A stretch of 64,000 bases of DNA from Alterisphingorhabdus sp051668705 (GTDB lineage: Bacteria > Pseudomonadota > Alphaproteobacteria > Sphingomonadales > Sphingomonadaceae): positions 2,294,001 to 2,358,000 of the forward strand of contig NZ_CP196351.1 in NCBI RefSeq assembly GCF_051668705.1. The letters run 5' to 3'. Below, piece by piece: positions 42,951-51,985 of the stretch (the first letter of the stretch is position 1; each line of letters opens with the position of its first letter). The translations under genes and the position numbers were made by a program. Below the pieces are notes generated by a model, which saw only the letters and a list, made by a program, of their open reading frames with translations, ran no database searches and was not told the DNA's origin.

Positions 42951-44711
42951 ATGGCAAGCGCTGGGAAACAGCAAATGGGCGCGCGTGAGGCCCTGCGCTG
43001 GATGATGGAATTATTGCGTCCTGAGCGACCTTTTTTCATCGTCGCTATTATTTATGGCATTGGCGTTAGTATATTGTCGCTGGCAACGCCCATTTCTGTG
43101 CAGATGCTCATCAATTCTGTTGCCAATACAGCATTGGTCACGCCCCTATTCACACTGGCAGGGGCTTTGCTCTTCCTGCTGCTTATCGCGGTCTTGCTCA
43201 GTGCGCTGCGGGTCCATGTGATGGAGATTTTCGCACGGCGCTTTTATGCCCGTATGGTTGCCGATATAACCTTAAAGGCCATATATGCGCGCAACCCATT
43301 CTTTCAAGATGCGCGTCAAGAAGATCTGTTTAACCGCTATTTTGATGTGGTCACAGTGCAAAAAGCTGTGCCGTCACTGCTCATCGGCCTGTTCACCATC
43401 ATCTTACAGGCCGGTGTGGGCTTTGCGGTAACGAGTTTTTATCACCCCTTCTTTCTGGCCTTCAATATGATTGTTGTGCTGCTCAGTTTTTTAATTTTGG
43501 TCACACTGACCCGCGGAGCCATCCGTTCGGGCCTGGCACTAAGTCACAAAAAATATGAAGCGGCGCGCTGGCTGGAGAATGTTGGCACATCAAATGGCTT
43601 TTATAAATCACACCGCCATGTCGGCTATGCGATGGATAAATCAGAGGATGTGACCAAAGACTATATCGCCGCACGGCGCTTGCATTTCCGCTATAGCTAT
43701 GCCCAGACAATAGCCTTTTTGCTGCTCTATGCCTTTGCAAGCGCGACATTGCTCGCTCTGGGTGGCTGGCTGGTTATTCAGGAATCGCTATCAATCGGCC
43801 AATTGGTTGCGGCGGAGCTTATTCTTTCGGCGGCCTTTTTTGGTCTTGGTCAAATTGGTGCCTATCTCGATACCACTTATGATCTGGTTGCCGCATCAGA
43901 AGAAATTGGTCTGATCGTTGCTGAGGTTGAACAGGAAGAAACCGGCCACGATGTGGATTCCGGCAACAGCCCAAGCCATGATGGCGCGCTGAGATTGCGG
44001 CGCGTTGATCTGGAACATGACGATATCAAAGCGCATTTTGATTTCACCATTCCTGCTGGCAGCAAACTTATTGCGCGCGGCGAGGATACACCCACCAAGC
44101 GGCTGTTCACTCATGCTCTGAAGCGGCATATTCTGCCAAGTTCTGGCATGATAACATTGGGCGGTGAAGACGTGTCGGTAAAAGACACCTTCTCTCTGCG
44201 TAGCGAAGTCATCGTGCTTGACCGTGCGAATATTGTCGAGACAACAATCCGCGAATATCTGGGTCTTGCCAGCCCTAACATGCCGTCTTCAAAGATGCTG
44301 GAGCTGATTGACCAAGTAGGTTTAGGCGAGCGGGTAACCTGTCTGCGCGACGGGCTGGACACTGTCCTATCAGCAAGTGGCTGGCCGCTGTCTTTTGCAG
44401 AGGTTATGCAGCTAAAACTGGCCAGTGCTTTGTGCAAAGAACCCAATTTGCTGGTGCTTAGCCCATTATTTGACATGCTGGACCCGGAAATGCTGACCCG
44501 CATTACTGACAATTTGGCCAGCAAGGGCAGCAGCATTATCTACTTCTCTTTCCGTAACGCACAATTTGGCGACAATGCATATTTGTGGCTGGGCAAAAAC
44601 AAGCAAATCATCACCAATGACCATGGTGAGTTCATGCACTATGCACTCAACAGCGTTAATGATGGTCTGCCCGGCTCTTCCGAGCGGCCTGCATCAGGGA
44701 GTAATCAATGA
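42951..44711 (+). CDS. ABC exporter-like protein with degenerate (pseudo-ATPase) nucleotide-binding domain
   Basis: 586 residues. Residues about 25-310 form a six-helix type I exporter membrane domain, like HlyB/PrtD-type proteins but without a peptidase domain. The C-terminal half has the length and order of an ABC ATPase domain, yet every catalytic motif is altered. The Walker A position reads GEDTPTKR (377-384) instead of GxxGxGK[ST]; the signature reads LSFAE (480-484) instead of LSGGQ; the Walker B end reads LVLSPLFDMLD, with Ser504 and Pro505 in place of Asp and Glu; and the switch His is Phe534 (FSFRN). The frame is intact and codons look normal, so it is not a decaying gene. It overlaps the HlyD gene by 4 bases. 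Likely role: membrane part of an export or envelope complex not driven by its own ATP hydrolysis. Confidence 0.85.
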   Translation: MASAGKQQMGAREALRWMMELLRPERPFFIVAIIYGIGVSILSLATPISVQMLINSVANTALVTPLFTLAGALLFLLLIAVLLSALRVHVMEIFARRFYARMVADITLKAIYARNPFFQDARQEDLFNRYFDVVTVQKAVPSLLIGLFTIILQAGVGFAVTSFYHPFFLAFNMIVVLLSFLILVTLTRGAIRSGLALSHKKYEAARWLENVGTSNGFYKSHRHVGYAMDKSEDVTKDYIAARRLHFRYSYAQTIAFLLLYAFASATLLALGGWLVIQESLSIGQLVAAELILSAAFFGLGQIGAYLDTTYDLVAASEEIGLIVAEVEQEETGHDVDSGNSPSHDGALRLRRVDLEHDDIKAHFDFTIPAGSKLIARGEDTPTKRLFTHALKRHILPSSGMITLGGEDVSVKDTFSLRSEVIVLDRANIVETTIREYLGLASPNMPSSKMLELIDQVGLGERVTCLRDGLDTVLSASGWPLSFAEVMQLKLASALCKEPNLLVLSPLFDMLDPEMLTRITDNLASKGSSIIYFSFRNAQFGDNAYLWLGKNKQIITNDHGEFMHYALNSVNDGLPGSSERPASGSNQ

Positions 44712-45817
44712 TGCATTATAGTGATAGTCATATTGATGATGAACATAAGGCGCATTTTAAGACGCTGCACACCATCCGCTTACCCAAAGCGCAATGGACC
44801 CTAATGGGCATGATTATCTTCGCAATGGTGGCATGCGGCATCTTTGTCTATGTCGTGCCTTGGGTGCAAACCGCTAGCGGCACTGGACAGGTCATCGCTC
44901 TCAACCCGCAGGACCGCGTGCAGAATGTCACGGCCTTTGTCTCTGGGCGTATTGAACAATGGTATGTGACCGATGGCCAACAGGTCAAAGAGGGCGACCC
45001 GATTGTTCTGTTGGCGGATAATGATCCCAATTTGCTGGAACGACTGGCGGCCGAAAAGGCACAAGTTCAAGCACAGATCAGCGCGGCACAAAGCGCCATG
45101 GCCATTGCTCAGCTTGATGTCAGCCGGAGCGAAACACTATTTCGTGAAGGTTTGGGTTCGCGGCGGGATTATGAACAGTCGCGCATCCGCGTCGCGGAAA
45201 TGCAAGCCCGTTTATCCGAAGCCCGCGCTTCGCTTAACCAGATTGAGGTTAATCTGAGTCGCCAGTCTGTCCAAACGGTAAGAGCGCCACGCGACGGTGT
45301 TATCCAACGTATTTCAGGCGGTGCCAAGGCGACTTTAGTAAGTCAGGGCCAAGTGGTTGCCACCTTTGCGCCAACGGAAGCAAAACGTGTGGTTGAAGTT
45401 TATATTGACGGCCGCGATGTTGCTTTGATCGAGCCAGGCAATCCAGTGAAGCTACAATTTGAAGGCTGGCCTGCCATCCAGTTTTCCGGCTGGCCCAGCA
45501 TTGCCAAAGGTCTGTTCGATGGCAAAGTTCAGTCGGTTGATCTGGCAAGTTCTGCCAACGGCCTGTTCCGCGTCATTGTTGAAGAAGATGCAAGCGTGGA
45601 AGGCTGGCCCAAAGAACCGTTTGTCAGGCTTGGTGCCAATGCGCGTGGTTGGGTGCTGCTGAAAGAAGTGCCGGTTTATTATGAATTATGGCGGCAGCTT
45701 AATGACTTCCCATTGCAGACCCCTGATCAGATTGAGGGTTCTTCGCGCAATAGCGGTGCGTCCGGAAATAGCTCTGGCTCAAGCTCAGGCAGCAGTACGT
45801 CATCGGGGTCGAATTAA
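44708..45817 (+). CDS. HlyD family periplasmic adaptor
   Basis: 369 residues. One N-terminal membrane anchor (about 32-55, MGMIIFAMVACGIFVYVV) is followed by a lipoyl half (VTAFVSGRIEQWYVTDGQQVKEGDPIVLL), an alpha-helical hairpin (about 115-185, AQVQAQISAAQSAMAIAQLD...), the second lipoyl half (VRAPRDGVIQRI) and a beta-barrel domain. The tail is a Ser/Gly/Asn repeat (SSGSSSGSSTSSGSN) with no counterpart that I recognise. Adaptors of this kind link inner-membrane transporters to TolC channels. It is coupled to the degenerate ABC gene (4-base overlap) and to the TolC gene 3 bases downstream. Confidence 0.92.
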   Translation: MMHYSDSHIDDEHKAHFKTLHTIRLPKAQWTLMGMIIFAMVACGIFVYVVPWVQTASGTGQVIALNPQDRVQNVTAFVSGRIEQWYVTDGQQVKEGDPIVLLADNDPNLLERLAAEKAQVQAQISAAQSAMAIAQLDVSRSETLFREGLGSRRDYEQSRIRVAEMQARLSEARASLNQIEVNLSRQSVQTVRAPRDGVIQRISGGAKATLVSQGQVVATFAPTEAKRVVEVYIDGRDVALIEPGNPVKLQFEGWPAIQFSGWPSIAKGLFDGKVQSVDLASSANGLFRVIVEEDASVEGWPKEPFVRLGANARGWVLLKEVPVYYELWRQLNDFPLQTPDQIEGSSRNSGASGNSSGSSSGSSTSSGSN

Positions 45818-45820
45818 GCC

Positions 45821-47410
45821 ATGTTGCGTGTTCTTCCCCTCTTGGTCGTCATGCTGATGGTCTTCATGACTCCTGCTACGGCACAGCGTATTGAAAGATT
45901 GCCCACCCCTGCTGTCAATAACAGCGCCGTTCCGCCGCCAGTAACGGCTGCGCCACGCGCTTATGATACTGTATCGGTGGAAACGCAGGATATTGTGCCA
46001 ATACCCAGCAATGCGCCAAGTGAAGCAATACAGAAAACGGAAATTCTTTCGCTTGATGACGTGCTGCGTTCATCCGCACGTTATGCACCCAAAATATTGG
46101 AAGCATTAAATAAAGCGCGTGCAGCTGGCAGTCGTGCGCTGAGTGCAGAAGGTGCGTTTGATCTGGTTTTTCAGGCCGAAACCTATTCCTATTTAAGCGG
46201 CTTTTATGACGGCCAATATCTGAACGTAGAAGCGATACAGCCGCTATCCAATAATGGCGGGCGGATTGAAGGCGGATACCGTGTCTCACGCGGAGACTTT
46301 CCGGTTTATAATGATATTTTCTTCACCAACCAGGTTGGCGAGTTAAAGGTCAAAGGCATTTATGCGATTTTGCGCGACAAGAATATTGATGATCGCCGCT
46401 TTGGTATAGCCAACACCCGCTTGGGTCAGGATATTGCCGGTCTGGAAGCCATTTTGGTCGCTATCGGTGTGCAGCAACGCGCTATTGAGGCCTATAACCA
46501 ATGGGTCGGCAGTGGCCAGCAAGTGGTTATCTATCGCGAGTTGCTTGATCTGGCACAGGAACGTCAAGCCGGACTAAAGCGTCAGGTCCAATTAGGAGCG
46601 CAACCTGATATCATTCTGACAGAGAATGAGCAAAATATTTTGCGGCGTCAAAGCCTGTTGGTACGCGCTGAGACGGATCTGGCCCGCGCAAGCAATAGGC
46701 TGTCATTATTCTGGCGGGATGATAAAGGCCTGCCATTACAACCATCGCTGGCGCAGCTGCCAGAGCAACTGCCCGATATACGCAGTCAGAGCGCGATGGA
46801 AACGGCGGCCATTATGAACCGGCGGCCCGATCTGAAAATCATTGAGAATAATATTAATCAGGCGCGCCTAAAATTGCAGTTAGACGAAAATGAGCTGCTG
46901 CCCAAATTTGACGTTTTTGCTGAGTTTTCAAATGATTTCGGCGCATTGGGCGAAGGGGGCAGCTCACGTGACGGTTTTGAAACTATCGTTGGGTTAAATT
47001 TTTCCATCCCTTTACAGCGCCGTGTAGCCAAAGGCCGCATTTCAGAAAGCGAGGCCAAAATTGCAGGTCTGGCCCGCGCCCGGCAACAAGTAGAAGAAAG
47101 CGTCAACAATCTGGTCAATGATCTGGCGATTGCAGTGGATGCAGCAGAACGCCTTGCCGAAATCGCGCGGCAAGAGGAGATACGCGCCAAAAAGCTGGCC
47201 GCAGGTGAACGCCGCCTTTTCCAAGTTGGCGCCAGTGATTTTTTTCTGGTCAATATCCGTGAGGAAGCCGCAGCCAATGCCGCTGTGCGCCGCTTACAAG
47301 CCCAGTTTGAGGTGCAAAAACTGCACGCCGATCAATTGGCGGTTGCCGCTGATACTGATGCTTTAGGGCTGGAAGCCATGGGCACGGGCACAATAACAAT
47401 CGGCGAATAA
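45821..47410 (+). CDS. TolC family outer-membrane channel protein
   Basis: 529 residues with a signal peptide ending PATAQR. A proline-rich N-terminal stretch (about 25-70) precedes the TolC fold, which shows two structurally similar halves with long coiled-coil helices: LDDVLRSSARYAPKILEALNKARAAGSRA and IMNRRPDLKIIENNINQARLKL, then the second-half strand VGLNFSIPLQRRVAKGRI. It should form the trimeric outer-membrane exit duct for the HlyD adaptor encoded immediately upstream. It ends the three-gene cluster; acs begins 116 bases later with its own ribosome site. Confidence 0.91.
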   Translation: MLRVLPLLVVMLMVFMTPATAQRIERLPTPAVNNSAVPPPVTAAPRAYDTVSVETQDIVPIPSNAPSEAIQKTEILSLDDVLRSSARYAPKILEALNKARAAGSRALSAEGAFDLVFQAETYSYLSGFYDGQYLNVEAIQPLSNNGGRIEGGYRVSRGDFPVYNDIFFTNQVGELKVKGIYAILRDKNIDDRRFGIANTRLGQDIAGLEAILVAIGVQQRAIEAYNQWVGSGQQVVIYRELLDLAQERQAGLKRQVQLGAQPDIILTENEQNILRRQSLLVRAETDLARASNRLSLFWRDDKGLPLQPSLAQLPEQLPDIRSQSAMETAAIMNRRPDLKIIENNINQARLKLQLDENELLPKFDVFAEFSNDFGALGEGGSSRDGFETIVGLNFSIPLQRRVAKGRISESEAKIAGLARARQQVEESVNNLVNDLAIAVDAAERLAEIARQEEIRAKKLAAGERRLFQVGASDFFLVNIREEAAANAAVRRLQAQFEVQKLHADQLAVAADTDALGLEAMGTGTITIGE

Positions 47411-47526
47411 TCGCCTCAACCTATGACAGAGCGCAGCTAAGACGTGATGACAGCAAACAGGCTGTTGCCTTTACGCATGACTTGCTGGCATGAAAGCGCA
47501 AAGCAAAATATTTTTGAGAGGCTTTC

Positions 47527-49473
47527 ATGGCAGACACTGCGCATAACGAAGAACCGCTTATCCCCGCGCCGATAGCGAAAAACACCCATTGTTCGCCAGA
47601 CGATTATGATAGGCTCTACCAGCAATCTATAGAGGATAATGACGGTTTCTGGCTGGAACAGGCCAAACGTATTGACTGGATCACCCCGCCGCAAAAGGCC
47701 GGTATATGGAGCTATGACCCTGTCAATATCACATGGTTTGCCGATGGCGTTTTGAACATCTGCCACAATGCGGTCGATCGCCATGTCGCGGCGGGGAAAG
47801 CGGATACACAGGCGCTTATCTGGGAAGCCGATGAGCCAGGCGTTATTCGCACGCTCACCTATGGCGAATTGCACAAAGAGGTGCAGATATTTGCCAATGT
47901 GCTGAAAAAACTGGGCGTCAATAAGGGCGACCGCGTGACCATCTATATGCCGATGATCCTTGAAGGGGCGATTGCCATGCTGGCCTGTGCGCGTATTGGC
48001 GCGGTGCATTCGGTAGTGTTTGGCGGCTTTTCACCAGAAGCATTGGCAGGACGCATCACCGATTGCGCCAGCAACTTTATCATTTGCGCTGATAGCGGCG
48101 TGCGCGGTGGCAAGCCAGTGCCGCTAAAAGCCAATGTCGATGCTGCGCTGGACCGTGTCGACCATGATTGCAGCGTGCTGATGGTGCGCCACACCGGCGA
48201 AGCAGTCGCCATGGTCGATGGCCGTGATCATATCTATCAGCAAGTGGCAGCGACGGTTGAGAGTGATTGCCCATGCGAACCTATGGCAGCAGAAGACCCG
48301 CTGTTCATTCTCTATACCTCTGGCTCAACCGGCAAGCCAAAGGGCGTGCTGCACACAAATGGCGGCTATGCTGTCTGGGCGGCAACAACTTTCCATTACA
48401 CATTTGATTATCAGGATGGAGAGATATTCTGGTGCTCGGCCGATATTGGCTGGGTCACAGGCCATAGCTATATCGTTTATGGCCCGCTGCTCAACGGCGC
48501 GACTGAGCTTATGTTTGAGGGTATTCCCAACTATCCTGATTTCAGCCGTTTTTGGGATATGTGCGAACGGCACAAGGTCAATATCTTCTACACAGCGCCA
48601 ACCGCGATCCGCGCCCTGATGCGGGAGGGTGATGCACCGGTTGAAAAGCATGACCTGTCCGCCATCCGCTTGTTGGGCACGGTGGGCGAGCCGATTAATC
48701 CAGAGGCATGGCGCTGGTACCACCGTGTTGTCGGCAAAGAAAATGTGCCCATCATTGATACATGGTGGCAAACAGAAACCGGCGGCGTGATGATAACCAC
48801 CCTGCCCCATGCGCATGCCATGCGGCCGGGCAGTGCCGGCAAACCGTTTTTTGGCATCAAGCCGGAGTTGCTGGATAATGATGGCAATATCTTGCAAGGC
48901 GCGGCTGAGGGAAATCTGGCGATTGGTGGCAGTTGGCCGGGGCAAGCGCGCACCGTTTATGGTGACCATGCCCGTTTTGAACAAACCTATTTCAGCACCT
49001 ATAAAGGCAAATATTTCACTGGCGATGGATGTAAGCGCGATGGTGATGGCTATTACCGCATCACGGGCCGTGTGGACGATGTTATCAATGTGTCCGGCCA
49101 CCGCATGGGCACCGCCGAAGTTGAAAGCGCCTTAGTGCTCCATCCCAAAGTGGCAGAGGCCGCCGTTGTCGGTTATCCGCACGATATAAAAGGACAAGGC
49201 ATTTACTGTTATGTCACGCTGAATGCCGGAACAGAGGCTGGCGACGCACTGACCGCCGAATTGCGCGCGCATGTGCGCAAAGAGATCGGCCCGATTGCGA
49301 CGCCCGATCATCTCCATTTCACCCCCGGCCTGCCCAAAACCCGCTCCGGCAAAATTATGCGGCGCATATTGCGCAAAATTGCCGAGAATGATTATGGTGC
49401 ATTGGGCGACACATCCACATTGGCTGACCCCAATGTTGTTGATGCCTTGGTGGAAGGGCGGTTGAACAGATGA
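47527..49473 (+). CDS. acs: acetyl-CoA synthetase
   Basis: 648 residues, the standard length. Blocks in order: HNAVDRHVAAGKAD, VTIYMPMILEGAIAMLACARIGA, the AMP-binding core LYTSGSTGKPKGVLHTNGGY, DTWWQTETGGVMITTLP, YFTGDGCKRDGDGYYRITGRVDDVINVSGHR, and the C-terminal KTRSGKIMRRILRKIA, whose Lys is the usual acetylation site. It activates acetate to acetyl-CoA via acetyl-AMP. The start of the following exported-protein gene overlaps its stop (ATGA). Confidence 0.97.
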   Translation: MADTAHNEEPLIPAPIAKNTHCSPDDYDRLYQQSIEDNDGFWLEQAKRIDWITPPQKAGIWSYDPVNITWFADGVLNICHNAVDRHVAAGKADTQALIWEADEPGVIRTLTYGELHKEVQIFANVLKKLGVNKGDRVTIYMPMILEGAIAMLACARIGAVHSVVFGGFSPEALAGRITDCASNFIICADSGVRGGKPVPLKANVDAALDRVDHDCSVLMVRHTGEAVAMVDGRDHIYQQVAATVESDCPCEPMAAEDPLFILYTSGSTGKPKGVLHTNGGYAVWAATTFHYTFDYQDGEIFWCSADIGWVTGHSYIVYGPLLNGATELMFEGIPNYPDFSRFWDMCERHKVNIFYTAPTAIRALMREGDAPVEKHDLSAIRLLGTVGEPINPEAWRWYHRVVGKENVPIIDTWWQTETGGVMITTLPHAHAMRPGSAGKPFFGIKPELLDNDGNILQGAAEGNLAIGGSWPGQARTVYGDHARFEQTYFSTYKGKYFTGDGCKRDGDGYYRITGRVDDVINVSGHRMGTAEVESALVLHPKVAEAAVVGYPHDIKGQGIYCYVTLNAGTEAGDALTAELRAHVRKEIGPIATPDHLHFTPGLPKTRSGKIMRRILRKIAENDYGALGDTSTLADPNVVDALVEGRLNR

Positions 49474-50045
49474 GAATTTTAGACACATATAAAGCGCATA
49501 AATTAGCCATAGGCTTTTCCATTGCGGCGTCACTGTCATTATCGCCCGTATATGCGCAAGATTTACCAGATCCAGCAACAATAAGTGTACCCGACTTGTC
49601 ATCCGCAAAAGATCCAAAAATTGCGAAGCAGGGCTGGAAATATTTTGTCTTTCACAAAGCCGGTGTAAGTTTCGAAGAGGCTTATGCAGATTTTGCTGAG
49701 TGCTACACATTCCTGCCCACCTTTTCAGGGGGCGGCGAACTGCCCAAATTTATTCCATGGGGCCAATCAGAAGACCCTGATACCCAGGAATTGGCCAGCA
49801 ATGGCGGTAACTTTGGCGTAGTAGGTGTGGCGATTGGGGCGCTGATCGAAGGGCCATTGCGCCGCCGCGCCTATCAATCACGCATGCGCCGTTGCATGGA
49901 GCCACGCGGCTATGATCGCTATGGTCTGGATAAAGATATCTGGGAGCAAATTAGCGGCAGCTATTCGCTCGAATCCATCGCGATAAAGGCAAAAATTGCC
50001 AGCGGGCCCAAATTAGCGGACACACCATTGGAGATAAGCCGATGA
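49470..50045 (+). CDS. exported protein of unknown function with glycine-zipper-like segment
   Basis: 191 residues. The signal peptide runs to about residue 30 (SPVYAQD). The mature part contains AGVSFEEAYADFAECYTFL, a Gly-rich hydrophobic stretch GGNFGVVGVAIGALIEG and then RRCMEPRGYDRYGL. The C-M-x-x-[RK]-G-Y motif after a glycine zipper is seen in small envelope proteins of sphingomonads whose job is unknown. Two cysteines (in AECYTF and RRCMEP) could form a disulfide. It starts inside the acs stop and overlaps the next gene by 4 bases, so the three are co-translated. Confidence 0.75.
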   Translation: MRILDTYKAHKLAIGFSIAASLSLSPVYAQDLPDPATISVPDLSSAKDPKIAKQGWKYFVFHKAGVSFEEAYADFAECYTFLPTFSGGGELPKFIPWGQSEDPDTQELASNGGNFGVVGVAIGALIEGPLRRRAYQSRMRRCMEPRGYDRYGLDKDIWEQISGSYSLESIAIKAKIASGPKLADTPLEISR

Positions 50046-50947
50046 TACGTTATGCGTTGATCCTCATAGCTTTTATAACTTTGTCATCACCGCTTTTTGC
50101 GCAAGAGCGCCAAATGCGCCCTTTTAAGGAAGGGGAGGCAGTTTCGATCGAAAGCGATAAGGCCTATATCCTGTTTCGTACCGTCCGCCCCAAAGGTACT
50201 GCGTCTATAGAGCCAGTGCTATTGCGTGTTCCTGATAAAGAGGAAGTGGCGCGCTATCTGGAAGCGAAGACAGCAGCCTTTGCTAAAGAGAAACCAAAGC
50301 TTATTGAAAAGCGCGAAGCACTGCTGGCCAAAAAGGAAAAAGCCGAAAGCAGAGGCAAGACCTTTAAAAAGGAAATCCCACCAGAACCCAGCTTGGCTAA
50401 TTTTGTGTTTAATTATGAAGGTATTGCCAATGTTGAGAATGTTGATGACAGCAAAGCCTTTGTAAAAGCCAAACCAGAAAGCACTTATCTCGTCGCAGTT
50501 AAGCCGGGTGATTATATCATCTACGCGGCCAGTTTTGGCAGTGGTATTTTAAAGCCGTTTTTGCACACATGCTTTTCGCTTGGCACAGTTGGCTTCACGG
50601 TAAAGCCGGGCGAAATTACCGACCTTGGATATTGGTATGGCGATGGCGCAAAGCTCAAATCGGACATTCCTGAATTGGCAGAAGAAACGGGCTTTGGACC
50701 AAGCAGCGACACTCCATTTGTGTTGGCAACAGGCACAGTGCGCCCAGCAAGAGCAGATAGCTCGCTGCCCTCCGCCCTGACCGATCAGCCCATAGTAAAG
50801 GGCGAATATCGCGCGGTTGGGAAATTTTTTAATGCGGCCTGTGGCGGTATAAACCGCATGCCGCCCGTACCGGGTATATTGGCCTATCAAGGGGGCAAGG
50901 TGGTGGACGGCAAAACAGGTGAAATTGTGGCCGATAACTATCCCTAA
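50042..50947 (+). CDS. exported protein of unknown function
   Basis: 301 residues with a signal peptide ending SPLFAQE. A Lys/Glu-rich helical segment (about 65-120, AKEKPKLIEKREALLAKKEKAES) is followed by a beta-rich part with GDYIIYAASFG, HTCFSLGTVGFTVKPGEITDLGYW and AACGGINRMPPVPG. The phrase 'V-K-P-G-[DE]-[YI]' repeated twice suggests a surface or DUF2846-like beta-sandwich, but I do not recognise the family with confidence. Coupled to the previous exported gene by ATGA overlap, it probably works with it in the periplasm. Confidence 0.72.
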   Translation: MIRYALILIAFITLSSPLFAQERQMRPFKEGEAVSIESDKAYILFRTVRPKGTASIEPVLLRVPDKEEVARYLEAKTAAFAKEKPKLIEKREALLAKKEKAESRGKTFKKEIPPEPSLANFVFNYEGIANVENVDDSKAFVKAKPESTYLVAVKPGDYIIYAASFGSGILKPFLHTCFSLGTVGFTVKPGEITDLGYWYGDGAKLKSDIPELAEETGFGPSSDTPFVLATGTVRPARADSSLPSALTDQPIVKGEYRAVGKFFNAACGGINRMPPVPGILAYQGGKVVDGKTGEIVADNYP

Positions 50948-51002
50948 AACTATTAAACCCAGACATTAGGGCGCAATATTATGCTTGCGCATGCGTCACC
51001 AG

Positions 51003-51488
51003 CTAATCCCCCGCGACCCAATCGCCGCTTTTGCCGCCGCGTTTTTCTATGAGTTTTATCCCGCTGATGGTCATGGATTTGTCCACCACTTTGACCATAT
51101 CATAAACGGTTAAACAGGCCGCGCTTACCGCAGTTAGCGCTTCCATTTCGACACCCGTTTTGCCATCTGTCTGCGCCTCTGCCTGCACGCGCACCAGCCC
51201 TGCGGCTTCGTCACAGTCCAGCGCCACCCGCAATTTGGTGAGCGGCAAGGGATGACATAACGGGATAATCTCTGCCGTGCGTTTTGCGGCCATAATGCCG
51301 GCCAGTTCAGCAACGGCCAGCACATCGCCTTTCTTATTCTGGCCAGAGATAATCTGCGCCATTGCAGGGGCAGACATGTGCACTTCACCGCTGGCCACGG
51401 CCACTCTGCGCGTCACGGCCTTATCGCCGACATCAACCATGACAGCGCGGCCCGTGCCATCAATATGAGTGAGCTTATGATCGGTCAT
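51003..51488 (-). CDS. moaC: cyclic pyranopterin monophosphate synthase
   Basis: 161 residues from the ATG at 51488 (MTDHKLTHIDGTGRAVMVDVGDK), chosen because AAGGA sits 5 bases before it. The frame extends upstream into moaE. Conserved blocks: KKGDVLAVAELAGIMAAKRTAEIIPLCHPLPLTKL and GVEMEALTAVSAACLTVYDMVK, with the catalytic Lys/Asp residues near the end. It converts the MoaA product to cyclic pyranopterin monophosphate, the first intermediate of molybdenum cofactor. Confidence 0.96.
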   Translation of the reverse strand: MTDHKLTHIDGTGRAVMVDVGDKAVTRRVAVASGEVHMSAPAMAQIISGQNKKGDVLAVAELAGIMAAKRTAEIIPLCHPLPLTKLRVALDCDEAAGLVRVQAEAQTDGKTGVEMEALTAVSAACLTVYDMVKVVDKSMTISGIKLIEKRGGKSGDWVAGD

Positions 51489-51981
51489 ATTCATCCTTAT
51501 CGCTGCTTTGCCAGCGGGCCTTATCTGCATAATCTTGTTCGCGCGGTTCAATCCATATTGCGCCAGTTGCGGTCATTTCCTTCTTCCAAAAGGCCGCTTC
51601 GCTTTTCAACCAGTCCATCAAAAAGTCAGTGGCCAAAAAGGTGGTACGGCGGTGCTTGGCGCTGGTGCCGACAAAGACAATCGGCTCTGCTGGCAATATC
51701 TCCCCCACACGGTGGACGATATGCACATGCTGTAAATCCGGCCAGCGTTGCCGCGCCTGCGCCACGCCTTGCTTTATGCTGTCTTCGGTAAAGCCTGGAT
51801 AATGTTGCAGCATCATAGCCTGCACCACATCACTGGTCATGCTGTCCGGCCGGGCGATGCCAGTGAAGCAGGATAATGCGCCATCGCCCTTTGCCGCCAG
51901 ACGCAGCGCCTTATGCTCCGCCTCTGGATCGAGTGGATCGGCCGCGCAGCGGATAACCGAAGAGGCAAGCATATCGGCCAT
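51475..51981 (-). CDS. moaE: molybdopterin synthase catalytic subunit
   Basis: 168 residues from the ATG at 51981; a GTG 15 bases upstream is the alternative. The MoaE core is present: CFTGIARP, LQHYPGFTEDSIKQGVAQARQRW, VHIVHRVGEILPAEPIVFVGTSAKHR and FLMDWLKSEAAFWKKEM, whose Lys pair binds the pterin. With MoaD it inserts two sulfurs to make molybdopterin. The C-terminal extension (RWQSSDKDEYDRS) overlaps the moaC start by 14 bases. Confidence 0.93.
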   Translation of the reverse strand: MADMLASSVIRCAADPLDPEAEHKALRLAAKGDGALSCFTGIARPDSMTSDVVQAMMLQHYPGFTEDSIKQGVAQARQRWPDLQHVHIVHRVGEILPAEPIVFVGTSAKHRRTTFLATDFLMDWLKSEAAFWKKEMTATGAIWIEPREQDYADKARWQSSDKDEYDRS

Positions 51982-51985
51982 AGCC

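Noticed and set aside
42951..44711. ABC gene as a decaying pseudogene
   Set aside because: The frame is full length, has a normal start region, overlaps its downstream partner and shows no stop or frameshift; loss is limited to the catalytic motifs.
42951..47410. Ordinary type I toxin or bacteriocin secretion system
   Set aside because: The ABC part lacks a C39 peptidase domain and all working ATPase motifs, and no RTX or leader-peptide substrate gene is nearby.
48325..49101. 258-codon minus-strand frame inside acs
   Set aside because: Shadow of the acetyl-CoA synthetase gene; composition is biased and no family is recognised.
50971..50990. GCGCAA/TTGCGC stem between the exported gene and moaC
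   Set aside because: Six-base stem without T run; too weak to call a terminator.
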